Below, piece by piece: positions 24,480 through 37,290 of a DNA stretch of 64,000 nucleotides; the stretch's first letter is position 1, and each line of letters starts with the position of its first letter. The notes below the pieces were generated by a model. That model had not been told where the DNA came from. It made no database searches and saw nothing but the letters and a program-made list of their open reading frames with translations. Source of the stretch: Azolla caroliniana. Its lineage: Eukaryota > Polypodiophyta. A program made the translations under genes and the position numbers. The stretch is taken from assembly GCA_043228905.1 (NCBI GenBank), contig JBHGNT010000011.1, positions 15,562,001 to 15,626,000 of the forward strand, given 5' to 3'.

Positions 24480-27131
24480 TATCTATTGATTTTCAACGTA
24501 TAATTTCTGGTTTCTGATTACCATGGAAGCAGAAATCTGCTGAAAGCGACGAGTTATCGTTTTAACTATGTATGTGGTATTCTAGGTAAAGAGATCATCA
24601 TCATGTTCATGAGATGTACGCACATAATTCGGTGGTGAATAAAACCATGGTCTTGCACCATCAAGAGCCTCCATCCTCCATTCTTCATAATCCTCGTCTG
24701 ATTTGAAAACGGTATCGATCTATCTAGCACTCAACTGCAAACATTAAAAGATAGTTGATTTCAAAGCGATTACTTTAAAAAAGAACCAATTTGAGAGCAC
24801 TGTCACAGTCTTCTTCCCATCACTAGCTTCTGCTACTTGTTTTCGCGTATCAGAGGGTTTGAGTTTGCCATAGCCAATAAAAAAGCACAGGCGAATAATC
24901 ATCTTCATCGTAGTGGATGAAGCAATGGATTCATCCACATATGTTATAAGATTTTATGCTTCAAAACTGTTCATTATATGTCTTCATAATGTGCAAAGAG
25001 ACTTTCACACATGTTCATTACATGCAAGGGGAAGAGCTATACAGCACTAACTTAGACAAGGCAAAGCATTAAGTGCATGCTAAAAGCACCATTTGAGTTC
25101 ATCATATACAAGTGTAAGTTCAAACTTTTGCTTCTCAAAAGCACATCTGAAATACCATGATTCAAGTACATATATATAAAATCTCAATATCCTTTGCTAC
25201 ATTAATGGTGTTGGTTTTAAGTCTCAACCAGGTTAACGGTTTGATGTCTTGTTCAATATTAAACTCGTGAGGCTTTGACATGTAATAAAAGTTGAATTCA
25301 AGTACATGGTGCCATTGTTGTTTATAACTTTGACATCTTTTCTAGACATATTGCGGATGCAAGCCTTGCCTTTAATCATTGTGGCTTATCATTGTGCAAA
25401 TTCTTATTATTTTGTATAATTCTCAATGTTGTCTTCCTCGCAATATTTTTGCAAATTCTTATTTTCTTGTGTTTTAAATGTCATCTTCACCTACATTTGT
25501 AGTTTATTAGCATTACTTTGCTTATATTTTCACGCCTAGTATTGACGATGTGTGTCTATTTCAACATTGTCAAGGCATTTGTCGAGGAGACCAGTATCTC
25601 CAACTGAAAGTTTATTGACATTCAAATCCATTGTTGGGGTACAAGCTTTACCACTACCCACCATGTTTTTAATTATAGTGATTCCATCACAGATGTAGTA
25701 TTCAATTCAATTAGTCAATTTCTTCTAGGAAGTTATGCACTGGTTCAAGAGATTGTTCACAACCAAGTAATACCAAAACCAACACATTTCCATGAAATAT
25801 CCTCTTCACAATTAGTTGTGATTAACTAAATGTACTTTAGCCATGTCCATATTAATTTTTACATAATATGAGGATATCAAGGAGGAATGTCTTCATCAAA
25901 GGTGTAAATTTGGTATAGTTCACAATAAGAAAGTTACATAAGGGTATCAACCACATGCATCTTACAAACTATCCATTATCCAATGCAAATAAATAGAAAT
26001 TTACTCCCCTTAATTCGTATGTGTATGCACCTATAGGGAATGTATGTTACGTCTAATTTCCAAATTAACATGTATTTGGAAATTCTATATTATTATCATT
26101 TATTCATTCAACATGCAATTTAAATTCGCTTCAAGATCGCATCTATACTCACTATTGTTGATCTAGTTACCTAGTCCAAAAAAATTGAAGTTCTACTCAT
26201 GCTCGAATCAATATCCTTAATTGAGGCATAAATCTTTTTATAAGCACTTGATTTCTTACAATATAAGAGCAGCGACACATGAGATGTTTGAGCCTTACAA
26301 ATAATATGTTGCAAATATAATATGTTATTTCTTTGATCTTCCAAATATGCTTGCATTTGAAAATGTTATAACATATCTCAACCTCTACGAACACTGTAAT
26401 CAAATGTAGCTCCTTGAATGTAGTTGAGACGATTATGAGTCCTCAATAAAAATTCTAATATTTTTTACTTGAGGCAATTGTTATGACACTAAAAGCATTT
26501 ATCATGCAAAGTCCCCATGGACCTAAGATTTCTAGCTCTCTTCCTTGTTTATGCTTCTTAAGGATCAATTGGCCCTTTCCCATTTCATTATTTCTTACAT
26601 GTTACATCAATGGCAAGATGTATAATGATGATTAGTATGATCCTTTGTTGCTTAGGTCCACTTTGGGCTTAAAAACAAAGCTCGAGAAGAGGGTGTCAAT
26701 GTTCACTAAAGTATGTATTGAATGTGGAACTCACCAATTTGGAAACCATTGCGTACAAGAGGAACAAAATCAATCTCCCCAATGAGTCTACTAAATTCTT
26801 CTTAACTTGTGGTATTTTCTCATAATCCTTTTATTTACTGCATGAAAAGAAAAATGACAGACAAGAGCCTGGCAATGCATAGATCAGGAGTTCTCCCCAT
26901 CTTAGAGCCCTTTATCTTTTGTTATCACCCTTGACAAATCATAAACATTTAGTGCTGAATGGTGTAGATGCTGCAAGAAACTACAACAATTGTGACGTCC
27001 AACCATGTGTGGAAAAAAACAAAACAAAAGTTTTCATTAATATAAACACTCATATATAAACACTTGGCATAAGAAATAAACAAAAAGTATACATTTAATA
27101 AAGGCTTAGCTTGTTTTGTAAGACAGAAACA
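24480..27131. other. No gene recognised; probably decayed retroelement DNA
   Basis: Frames are short and broken. On the minus strand near 26700-26460 the residues MGKGQLILKKHKQGREL and EILGPWGLCMIN loosely resemble the copia integrase segment that ends in the LDLFGPM-type motif, but this is too weak to call. The first few hundred bases left of 27132 may include the 3' UTR of the RING ligase gene. Confidence 0.35.
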
Positions 27132-28922
27132 TTATACTGTAACTGTTTCTCCCTTAGATATATCAATTGCAAGAAGCCTTCTTATAGGGGTTCTACATAT
27201 AGGACAACGGTTTATCTGATTCGGCTGTCGCAAGAGATCGGCACATCCACTGCATAGGCACTGCAAGTGATCCACCCGAGTTTAGAATTGATACAAAATA
27301 AAATGAAAACCATTAACCAGATAGTCCCACCACCACCAAAAGAGATAAATGAGGGATGATTTGACCATACAATCACTCAAATAGCACAACAATTGGTCTT
27401 CGGAGAAGGTTACCCATTGGGAAATATCAAAAACTGGAGGCATTCAGGGAAATAAGTAAAACTTGAGGAAATTTCAGAGTTTGTCCCTACAACATAACAT
27501 CTAGCAATGCAGCTCATGCAATATAATATTATGATCTAGATCCACCCAAGCTTAGATCCAGGCAAAAAAATGTTAAACCCAAATAATGATAATAAATATT
27601 GTGTGTAGAAGCATGTTATTTCTCAACTCATCCTCTATTGAACATTCTAAACTCCTTTGTTGTTTCCCCTCTATGTTTGTGGATGTAAGGCTGAGGCTTA
27701 AAGTGAGATCTGAACTAGCTTTAGAAAAATGTACACCCTTTGATCCCTAAGACATTTTGTGTTTTCTAACTTGAAATGGTTGAAATTAAGCTTTCCATGT
27801 TTGGACCAGCAGCTCACAGCGACGAGACAAGCTGAATTTTACCACGTCAAGACTATGTTTTGAATGTGCTAAATCCCATTACACTTACACAACCAAGTTA
27901 CACTGATTAAATGCTTGAATGCACAACGATAACAATAAACAATCAAATTTTCTTAAGAGGGAAATCTGATGATATTTTACCATATGCCTGCAAGGCAACA
28001 CAGTTGTATCCCTTGGCTCAGAAAGGCATACAACACATTCTTTACCGAATTCATTACTATTGATGCCTCCATCAACGGTCTCAATCCCATAGATCTCTTG
28101 TAGTTCATACCTGGTGCCTTCCACCCAAATAATCTGTTTGATAACTTTGACAGAAAATTCACCTTCTTTTTCTTCAAGAATACAATTTGTTGTTTGGGCA
28201 CCAACATGTTTAGGCAGAGGGGCTCCAACTACTTTTGTGTCAATTATTATTGAATTCTCATTTCTGGTTGTTCTTGAGCTCTCACTTGTTTCTGCTCTCA
28301 ATACAAGAGGATAAACCTCGTCTTTGACTTCCAACAAATCAGATAATTCAAAGGCCGACAACTTTACACCTGAACCTGACGGTTGCACGAATTTTTGAGC
28401 TAAACCTTTCTCAAATGGCACCCTCACTGGCTGAAAACGATGTGTATGTGCAATCAAACTAAAATCTGGGCCCTCTCTTGCACGAAAGAAGATTGAGATA
28501 CTGAAAAACGAAGAAAAATGGGTTAGCAAAGCATGTAAGAATGAGATGAGCTACTGACATACATAGAAGAAACATCTATACCTCCCCGAAACAACTGCAT
28601 CAAAAGTGAATGCTACCAAATGGTAGCCTGGGTTTTCCTCATCTCTTTCCAAGTGTACTGTGGATTTGTTCACATTTACCTCATTATGTATAGGCATAAC
28701 TTTCTGCTGGGTAACAGGTGGGCTTGGACCTGATTGCATTGTCATGTGGGATTGTCCATTGGTAGGAATATGAACATGTGGATAATGTTGCATTCTGACA
28801 TCAGGTGGTGGATAGCCACTACTATAATATGGGATATGGCCAACAGGGGTTGTCTGGGAGTGAGGATACCCTGGAGGTGGGCCGTTCTGCGGTGTTCGTC
28901 GATTGAACATCACATTCCCCAT
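27132..28922 (-). CDS. RING-type E3 ubiquitin ligase of the LUL/LOG2 family
   Basis: Three minus exons: 28922-28582, 28500-27981, 27260-27132 (TAA 27134-27132), phases 2 and 0, giving 329 residues. The start is MGNVMFN, with a good context (CACCATGGGG) and an N-myristoylation signal at Gly2, as in LOG2. Residues ~8-60 are a Pro/Gly/Tyr-rich linker. The DAR2-type domain follows (DEENPGYHLVAFTFDAVVSG, FEKGLAQKFVQPSGSGVKLS, GEFSVKVIKQIIWVEGTRYE, LQEIYGI). The RING is C3HC4: CVVC - CRHM|CLCSGC - CPIC, split by the last intron right after CRHM. LUL proteins ubiquitinate partners at membranes; LOG2 acts with GDU1 in amino-acid export. Which paralogue this is cannot be settled here. An acceptor-like TTATAG just upstream of the ATG suggests a 5' UTR intron, so the promoter may lie well to the right. 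Confidence 0.93.
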
Positions 28923-28989
28923 GGTGTTTAAATAACCTATAACCAAATATTACTATGATGCATCACTCTTTGAATTGTAAGTCTGGTTT

Positions 28990-31360
28990 AACCATAATAT
29001 TTATGCCAAGAAATATAACAGTATCCCAACTCAAGTTAAATGTTCCAATAAATGAGAACAAAACATGAAACAAAATCCTGGAATCGCAAACTTTTGATTG
29101 CAGGTTTCAAAGCTTAATTGCACATTTAGCCTTTCACTGGTACCACTTACCTTTATGTGATCATCAGCAAGAAACTTCTTCCCCTGGGGAATTCGTAGCT
29201 CCTCAATAGTTCCAGCATGAAATACACATGTAAAAAACAGAATGTTTTTTTCACCATGACCATGCACTTGTCATCAACTTATGGTATGAGAGGTGACACT
29301 ACCTTTATGTGATCATGACCTCCATTCACAAAGACCCACTGGGTATAAATGATTAAGCAAATCTATATCTTCTGAAATTTCGAGGTTAATCTTTAAATTT
29401 TAGTTTATTATAAATACTTAAAAGTCTTGATCTTTCAAAAAACTCGATCGTGTAAATTAAAGAATAGACATTTGTCCCTGCTCTTTTCCATGCTTCTATG
29501 GTTCATTCAGGAGCTTTTACTAAGGAAGCTATAGGTTCCCAAACAATCCAGCAAGAAACATACATATAGAATGAGAAAAGTTCTTGAACTTTGAATATAA
29601 TTACCATCAGCTAACTTCATGATATGTGATATGAGGACATCTAGGGCCCAAAGATTCCAGAGAGAGTCAAGTATTTACAGGTCATGGTTCACCAAGTTAT
29701 TATGGTGGAAGTTTGTAACATCGATGAACTGATCTTTACCTTATGATACGAGAACACTTAGTAACCCAAACATTCCAGAGATGGTTGAATATTCACAGGT
29801 CATGGCTCACCAAGTTAACTTGGAGGAAGTTTATAAGAATGAGCGCTGTTCAAACATACATATAAAGCAGAGGAATGTTATGGGATGTGACCATATCCTT
29901 ATGATATATTGGCAATAGCTAGCCCCCCAGAGATGGTTAACCAAGGAATGGTTAACCATCTCTGAAATTAACTTGATGGTTAACCATTCAACTATTATAT
30001 GATTCCCTGAAATTAACTTGATGATAGATTGTACCAAGGAATGATGTTCTTCACGACTATGAACTTCTCCGGTTACTGGATTGGACGTCGATGAAATTTT
30101 ACAGGGTACATGTTAGATCTTCAATAGTTCCAACATGAAATATGCATATGAAACAAAGAAGAGTTCCCTTATGTGACATAACTTAACTATTGCCTTATGA
30201 TATGAAGGCACCGAATTAAGGCTCACTGAATCTGCCGACAAAGTCCTCCTAAGGCTCTAGAGATGGTTGATTCTTCGACAAGTTAGTTTGGTGGAAGATT
30301 GTAAGAAGGAATGTTCCTCTTCATGACTGTTCATGTACATAACCATTAGCTTTATCATTGCATTACAATATGAAAGCACCAGCCAGCTCCCCTAAGACTC
30401 CCAAGATCGGTCCATCTGAACATTATGGACAATTATAATCATGAAGGTTCTTTCTTTGTAGAAGAAATGTTCTACTTCATTTGTAACAATGATCATTATG
30501 CTGCTTAATGGAAAATGTAACAAGGAGTGCTCTTTTTCATTTGTAACAAGAAATGTTTTTCTTCATTCATGGCAAGGAATGTTCTTCATCATTTTAGCAA
30601 GGAATGAACATCTACATTTGTGACAAGGAATTTTCTTCTCCATCAATATAACCTTCTGTTACAATTTGGTCTGCCAGTGACAGTTTCTTTCTTTCTGAAT
30701 GAGACATTATGGATTGACTATTCAACCATTTTATGACCCACCAAGTCAACTTAGTGAAATGTGTGTAAAAATAAACGTTCTTCATCATGGCCATTTTCCA
30801 ATTCTAGCAAGTAATGCTCCCATTCGTATCTAACAAATTATGATTTTTGTCCATGTTTGACAAGAAACTTTCTTCATGACTGTAACCTTTTACTATTTGG
30901 CATGTCAATGCCAATGTCTTCATGAAAGAAGATTATAAAAAGCTATGTTTCAACCATCATACGAGTCTCCCAGTTAACTTAATGGGAGATTATAAAACGC
31001 AATGCTTTCCTTCATTTATATCAAGGATTTTCGCTTTCTTTCTCATTTCTAACAAAGAACAATCTTCCTCATTTTTAACAAGAAAATGAGCTTCCTCGTT
31101 TCTAACAAGGAATGTAATTCATCATGAAAAATACCTTCTTTCTTAGTATTTGGCATGTCAGTGGCCTTATCTTCAAAAGAAAGAAATATGACAGGTGGAA
31201 TGTTCAGACCATTGTGTTAATTTAATGGAAGATTGTGAAATTGAATTTTCTTCTTAATTTGTAAGAAGGGTTTTTCATCTGTAATAAAAATTCTTCTTCT
31301 TTATTTGTAACAAGGAATTTTCGTCTTCATTCGTAAAAAGGAATTCATTCCTTGATAAAT
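28990..31360. repeat. Degenerate tandem-repeat field upstream of the LUL gene
   Basis: Phrases recur throughout in the same orientation: CCTTATGATATGAGAACAC-like, CCAGAGATGGTTGA-like, TCACCAAGTTAACTTGG-like, and AACAAGGAATGTTCTTCTTC-like (at least twelve versions between 30040 and 31350). The segment CTCAATAGTTCCAGCATGAA at about 29201 has a diverged copy near 30119. The larger unit seems to be ~110-150 bases, eroding rightwards to a ~30-base unit. It could be a 5' UTR intron or promoter of the ligase. A short exon-like minus frame at 29220-29152 (ELRIPQGKKFLADDHIK, followed by GTAAGT) belongs to this repeated text, so I do not call it a gene. Confidence 0.7.
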
Positions 31361-31678
31361 ATGAGCATCCCTTATTAGTAATCATGTCAATGGAAATATA
31401 AAACGGGCATGAACAAGAATTTGAACCTTCGTTTGGTTCATAAAAACGCCAAAAACAAAAAACAAGCATTGAAATTACAAATCACAGTCTATGAAACTTA
31501 GCCATGGATTCAAACCTTAAGATACGTATCTCACGGAAACGAAAACGATAAATTTTCAGCATTTAAAACCTAATCTCATAGCCTAAACAGAGAGAGAGAG
31601 AGATGTTATTGAAAGGGAAGTTTTTAAGTATCAGAAGTTTACATACCGATGAAGGAATGCCTGCAATTCCCGATCAGG

Positions 31679-31752
31679 GTGAAGATGAAGATGAAGATGA
31701 TGGTGATGGTGATGGTGATGGCGATGGCGATGGCGATGGCGATGGTGATGGC
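31679..31752. repeat. (GATGGY)n / (GAT)n minisatellite
   Basis: GATGAAGATGAAGATGATGG is followed by alternating GATGGT and GATGGC hexamers. It creates an Asp/Gly frame on + and a His/Arg frame on -, neither credible as a gene. Confidence 0.95.
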
Positions 31753-31825
31753 ATACTGTGTATGCGTGTTGATTTGCGTGTCGGAAAAGATGCGTCGTCT
31801 CTGGAACAAGCTCCTCACTGTTTGG

Positions 31826-31950
31826 TTTCACACGTGCCGGACAGAACGAACCCCCTGGACGAGCTCCACCGCTTTCACACGTGCCGGACAAAAGCAAAAC
31901 GCAAATGGATGGACGGGCGGGCGCCTCCGTTTCACACGCGCCGGACAAAA
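31826..31950. promoter_or_regulatory. Three copies of a G-box-bearing 18-mer
   Basis: TTTCACACGTGCCGGACA starts at 31826 and 31873, and the variant TTTCACACGCGCCGGACA at 31930. Two copies contain CACGTG, the core G-box bound by bHLH and bZIP factors; the third has CACGCG. The region is GC-rich for this window and about 3 kb upstream of the LUL start, with a possible transcription start for either strand nearby. Function is inferred only from repetition and the motif. Confidence 0.5.
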
Positions 31951-32169
31951 AAAGGAGCAAAGCCCAAAATGATAACAAGAGAGGCCCAGGCCCACCAATG
32001 CAATGCGCTCTCGTCTCACACACACACGGAACTATGTATTCCTCTCCGATTCGCACAACTCTCATTGTAGGAACAAAAAGAGGACCCATGTGTGTTGTGT
32101 TCTCTATCCCCATTCTCTTCGCTCTCGCCATATCATGTACTATTTATTCTTCACACCTTCGTCAGTGAG

Positions 32170-33620
32170 CCTCTATTAGTTAATAGTATTTGCTGCAATG
32201 AGCTTCCTCATGTTCTATGATCTATCTAAACCTGCACTTATAGACAATCTCTTTTTCTTACCATAGTTGTACCGTGAATCATAGGTTCAATAATAACGTT
32301 TGAACCTATGCTTCTCAAAATAATAATAGGTTGCTTGCCTCTTTAGAGAGGTAATGTTGATACTCTAGACTTTCAATCTAATCATCAACATGCTCTTTAT
32401 AGATATTTCTCAGCACTAAAGTATCATTGGAATCTCCTGTATCATGCACTACTAGTTGTTGGTTTGGAAGAGAGTATAAAGTACTCGGGTGTGTGTCTCG
32501 GATATTGCAACTTTCTTCATTTGATTTGCTCCATCACTAGCCTCATTGCTCAATTTATTCTTCTTTATTTTTTCATTGTTATAGTAATTCTTTTCACATG
32601 CTTCCATCAAATGTTTCAAATGCAATTCACATTAGGTGAAATATATCACAACTTGATCCCCCACACATTTGTCTTGTAGGACTTCTGAATGGTCTCCTAC
32701 CCTCAATACATGTTGCCATGTGTGTGGAAGGTAAAGAATAATATAATAACATAACGCTATCATATGCCATTTTTTCAAGTTTTTAGTATCTATAACATGG
32801 CATGTCTTTCTTTGTAAATATTACCCTTAAAACACATCCCTTTCTATGTGAGCCTACCTTTGATCTTCATCGTTCCCAGTAATGCATTTTTGTCCCTCCA
32901 TGAAGAAGTAGGTACCATGTTGCCATGATAAAATAGTGAAGGGAAAATACTAGGATATGTGGAGAATATAGATATGTATATTTCTTTAGGGAACTAGGTT
33001 TACAAATTGAGAATTATAAAGTTAACCAATAACAATTATCAACCAACACATATTTCTAATTGATGGGAATGTTGGGTAAAGTGGATCCCACAAATCCTCA
33101 CATATCCCCATGGCACAATACAAAGATATATGTGATTTGTGTTGCGTGAGAGGGTCTTGTTGTGGAGTACTTCTTACAAACTAGTGGCTTGTTCCCCAAC
33201 ATATCTATGTTAATTTGAGCCTTTTGTGTCAACTTAGTTTCATTATAGCCCAACAAAGGAACATTAACAAGGATGCATGTGTGCATGTGTATGCTTGCAA
33301 GGACCGTGCAAGTATAATATGTGTAATAGTATAATGTAATGGTGCGCTAAACATTAATACACAAGAATGAACTCATAGTACTATACTTAAGAATATGGTA
33401 TTTTGAAGCCACGAAATTAAAATATTAGAGGCGCTATTTAAAAGGTAGAAGGAAATATTATTGAAATATTTTGCGTAATTTGCTAAATTGTTCTTTTGAT
33501 CCATCTCCATCCACCCAAAGTGTAAAGACATTCTTTCAAGCTTGGACTAATTTTTTATTTTATTTTTTAAACTACACCATAGTTTCCATTACTAATCCAA
33601 AAAGCCTATGCAAGACATAT
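32170..33620. other. No gene recognised
   Basis: AT-rich, short frames only, no motif recognised. Confidence 0.4.
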
Positions 33621-33625
33621 AAGGA

Positions 33626-34045
33626 TACAATGTAGTGGCGGGTAAGATATCCCCCATTATGTCATACTTGACACCAACCTCCACCTATGGAGGAAACAAC
33701 CATCGTGGGGGTACATATTGCCAATCCATTTTGTCATTTCTCTCCACAAAAACTAACAAATCCTTCCATTTGCCTTTAAAGGATTGGTTTCATAAAAATC
33801 ATATCTTCATTACCTGTGAAGGAGTCATATTGACCTTTTAAAATTGAGATAAGCATCGACCGATTTTCCTTCAGACAATGAACAAGATTTTGTTTTATTT
33901 GCTGAAACACATTTTTGCATTGATCTATCCAAATACTCCATAGAACCACCGATGATATCGTAGCCCATATTGTAGCATCCACATTCAAACGATTTGAGCT
34001 TGAGTATGGTATGTCCTTAACTTGGACTATTTGGGTCCTAATCAT
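33626..34045 (-). pseudogene. LINE ORF2 3' end, copy 1
   Basis: The minus frame carries ATIWATISSVVLWSIWIDQC, then LKGQYDSFTGNEDMIF, and further downstream the segment PPRWLFPP in a shifted frame. It is homologous, segment by segment, to the second copy at 34399-34794, and represents the C-terminus that follows the zf-RVT domain in plant LINE ORF2. Confidence 0.7.
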
Positions 34046-34398
34046 GATAATTGTGGGGCAAAACTATTTCGTGAATTTATCACTCTTAGAAGCTACCTTT
34101 AAGGGATGTATATTGTATGATAGGGTAGATCTATTCGATCATCAAGAGCCCTTATATGAACAACCACCTTGCTTCATACTATGTCCTCCCACAAACAACA
34201 ATGCAAGCTAAAAGAAGTCAAACTTGAGCATGTTGTGCAGCCAAAACTAACTTCTTATTAATGTCAAAAAATAATGATAACATTCACGTATTATCTTATT
34301 CTTTTCTTCTTTTCTTTTTTTAAGTCAAGATTCATCGTGGTATTAATGAAAAGATGCCCAAAGGCTACAAAGAATCCATACAATAAATTACTACCCTC

Positions 34399-35520
34399 CT
34401 ACCCACATGAATCAACATGTCTAGTAGCGGAAACCCTCATGCATGGTCCTATCAAGACAGGGGGCGGAAAAAACCATCTTCGTGGAGCATATCTCCATTT
34501 TATTATGTCCCCAAAATAGGTGAAGACCTTTGCCTTTTTCCAAATTTCTTGAAATTGTTGTTGCTTGCGAAACACAACATTAGGCTCACCATGTATTGCC
34601 TCATATTGACCTCTTAGAGTATGCAGGAGCATCAACCATATCTCCTTGACTAACTCAACCGCATTCAGTTTGACATTATGAAATACACACTTACATCTTG
34701 CCTTCCATAATATCCAAACTACTAAACAAGATATCATAGACCAAATATTGTCTTCTTCCAAACAATGGATTGGTGTAGAATATGAGGCCTCCAATACATG
34801 TCTTCCATCGGAGAAGAGAAAAAAATCAACACAATCCCTTTCATAATTCTATATTTCTTCAACCAACCTTTCCCATCTCACAAAACCCCATGTGTACACT
34901 TGTTTACCATAAATAGGATACACAATTCTCAACATTCTTTTCCATACTGCTCTACCTATAGGACATACCCATAAAACATGGTGCACCGTTTCACTAGGAA
35001 AACCACAATTGTCACATTTTTAATCATGGCAATGCCCCTTCATCCATGACTTCAAAGGGGTTTCATAATGTACCAACAACCATCTAAACAATACAACTTT
35101 TCTAGGATTTTGCGTGGCCCATAGCCATTTCCCATAAGCATTCAACTAAGAGTGTCATACATTACCCAAGCTCCAAAATTTACATGTTGTTGGCATAACA
35201 ACCACACACCTCCTTAGCAATTCCCTACCCATTTTTGTTGAATACTAAAAAAATGGGATTTGCTTGCCTAACATTCCTTGTGTTGATATGCTTTGCCATT
35301 TCCATTCATTGGGATCCCACAAAAGTTTTTCAATGGGCTTATTCTCGTAAACCCACGATTCAGATAATTTGTTTATATTATCTCTTAACAGTACGCAATT
35401 TGTATGATGTTCACATACTACAATCCACACATTGAGAGGTGTCCCTTCAAATAAGACTTTCCATCCACTACATTTCTTCTTGAAAAAAAGGTCATTCCAC
35501 TCTTGAGACACTATATCTTT
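34399..35520 (-). pseudogene. LINE ORF2 remnant with zf-RVT domain, copy 2
   Basis: Reading the minus strand from right to left: a W-rich segment (GWKVLFEGTPLNVWIVV) at 35511-35245; the zinc-binding RVT segment CDNCGFPSETVHHVLWVC followed by GRAVWKRMLRIVYP at about 35020-34930; and IWSMISCLVVWILWKARCKC with LRGQYEAIHGEPNVVF at 34794-34399. Stops (one directly before CDNCG) and frameshifts interrupt it. No reverse-transcriptase core is present, so it is 5'-truncated. Same family type as the remnant at 13.5-14.7 kb. Confidence 0.8.
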
Positions 35521-35844
35521 CCCTCTGAAATGGGAAGTACATATGGTACATACTCTTGAAAGGTTCTTCCAAGTTCCTTCTTGTTGAAGATCAATCTACT
35601 TTAAGCAGGCTATTCTAATGAGTATTATTCCCCTTCAAAAAGGTATTTCTCTTTATTTAGATTTATTCCTTCAACAATAGCTCCCTCCTTTCACTAAAGA
35701 CATTCCTACTTCATTTGGGCATTTCCACATAAGTTTTTTATTCTTCATTAAGTTTCCCTCTTTTTTACCTTGATTTTATCCGGATGTCATATGACTAGGA
35801 GCGCACCACATTCTCCCTAGTGCTTCAAAAATGTTTGATCACAA

Positions 35845-36170
35845 ATTTTCATGACTTGATCGATCACCGTTTTTTGAACCAATTGCCAATAATAAAGAGT
35901 CTCAAATAAATGAATAACCAATAAAGAGTCTCAAATAAATGAATAACCTAGTGTCAAATTTGAAGTAGTGGAACCTGTGACTTACAAATAAAGGCACCTA
36001 GTGAACAATGTACCCATTTTTAAGTGTCAAAAAAATTGAAACTTGATCAGTCACCATTTTTTGGACCAATTGCCATTAATAAAAAGAGTCTCAAATAAAC
36101 GAATAACCAAGTGTCAATATTGAAGTAGTGGATCTTGTCACTTACAAATAAAGGAACCTAGTGAACAAAA
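35845..36170. repeat. Imperfect ~185-bp tandem duplication with a nested 28-bp repeat
   Basis: GATCGATCACCGTTTTTTG...CACCTAGTGAACAA (about 35860-36008) is repeated as GATCAGTCACCATTTTTTGG...AACCTAGTGAACAA (about 36043-36168). Within the first copy, AATAAAGAGTCTCAAATAAA with TGAATAACC is itself doubled (35890-35947). Confidence 0.85.
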
Positions 36171-36179
36171 AAAGGCCAA

Positions 36180-37290
36180 ACATATGTGAAGTTTTTAAAG
36201 CACACTTGAGGGGACAATGTTGACTTGAGCTTGATCAAACCTATCCCTCAACACATCAGAAACTCTATTGAGAAAATATTCTTTTGACTACAAAACTATA
36301 GCTTACTCCATGAAGTAAACTACAATTTAATGTTGAGATAGCATCAAATTACACATTGATCTAATCACCAGACTTTAAGTCCCCATGTTACAAGAAGGGA
36401 GATACATAGGTGCAGTTTTTAGCATTGCAAACCACAAAACAAACACAAGATTATGTGAGATGATGAACATTAAAGGGAAGAACACAACGTGTAAGATTTT
36501 ATATGAGCCATCGTAAACCAGCTTAAAGTGGGGACATGATTAACTAGGGGCTTCATGCTCGGTGGGCATGTTAAAAACGAATAAGAACTCTTGAAGTGAA
36601 ACTCGAGCAATGCTAAAGTTGATGTGGAGAAGATAAAGACAACTTTTTGGACACTAACAATATTGATGAAGCTTCTCCACTAAGAAGTTGGAACGCTTGC
36701 AAGAGGTATTATATTACCAAGTCTTGTAAAAGTAAGGCATTGAGTAGGAATCGACAACGGTTCAGTTTCAGCTTAACCAGTTTGGAGGTTCTCAAACTTG
36801 ATCAAACTGGTTAAGCATATAGGTTTTCCATAGTTTTCCCTAATCTCATGAGGCGTACATGTGGGTTAACTTTGAAAGGAACGAGGGTATGAATTGTAAT
36901 ATTCAATTATATGGTGTGGGATAACTATTGTGTTATCACTTGACCACTTCACATAAAAGTGATCAAAGTGTGAACACACTAGGGCCTAGGGTTTCTGTTT
37001 ATATAAGATGGTTAGCTCTTTTTTTTTTAGGAGGCTTGACTTATGTCGAGCCTATGATAGCGTGGCTATGGCTCTTGTTAGCTAAGCACGTACAATCCTC
37101 GCATGACCCAAGGTACAACCCGCATCAATCCTCGATGATATGGGACATCAAGGAGGTTTGGGTCCGTCTCATCTCATTGCCATGGATGGTCAAGTAGTTT
37201 GACACCCCTCTTTCATTTCTTTGGTCTATAAATCCTTATTTTTGCTTGATTAATTAGTTAGTCTCTAACAAGTTAGGGACCAGTTTTGGG
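36180..37290. other. No gene recognised
   Basis: Short frames only. Around 36750-36830 the GGTTCAGTTTCAGCTTAACC phrases belong to the same repeat family as 1890-2600. Confidence 0.4.

Noticed and set aside
29031-29267. Exon-like minus segment with the residues ELRIPQGKKFLADDHIK before a GTAAGT donor
   Set aside because: No family recognised, and a diverged copy of its sequence lies in the neighbouring repeat field, so it is more likely part of that repeat; kept as a note within the repeat entry.
31603-32131. Frames of 155 and 166 codons (Asp/Gly-rich and His-rich)
   Set aside because: They span the (GATGGY)n array and the repeated 18-mer; neither shows a domain.
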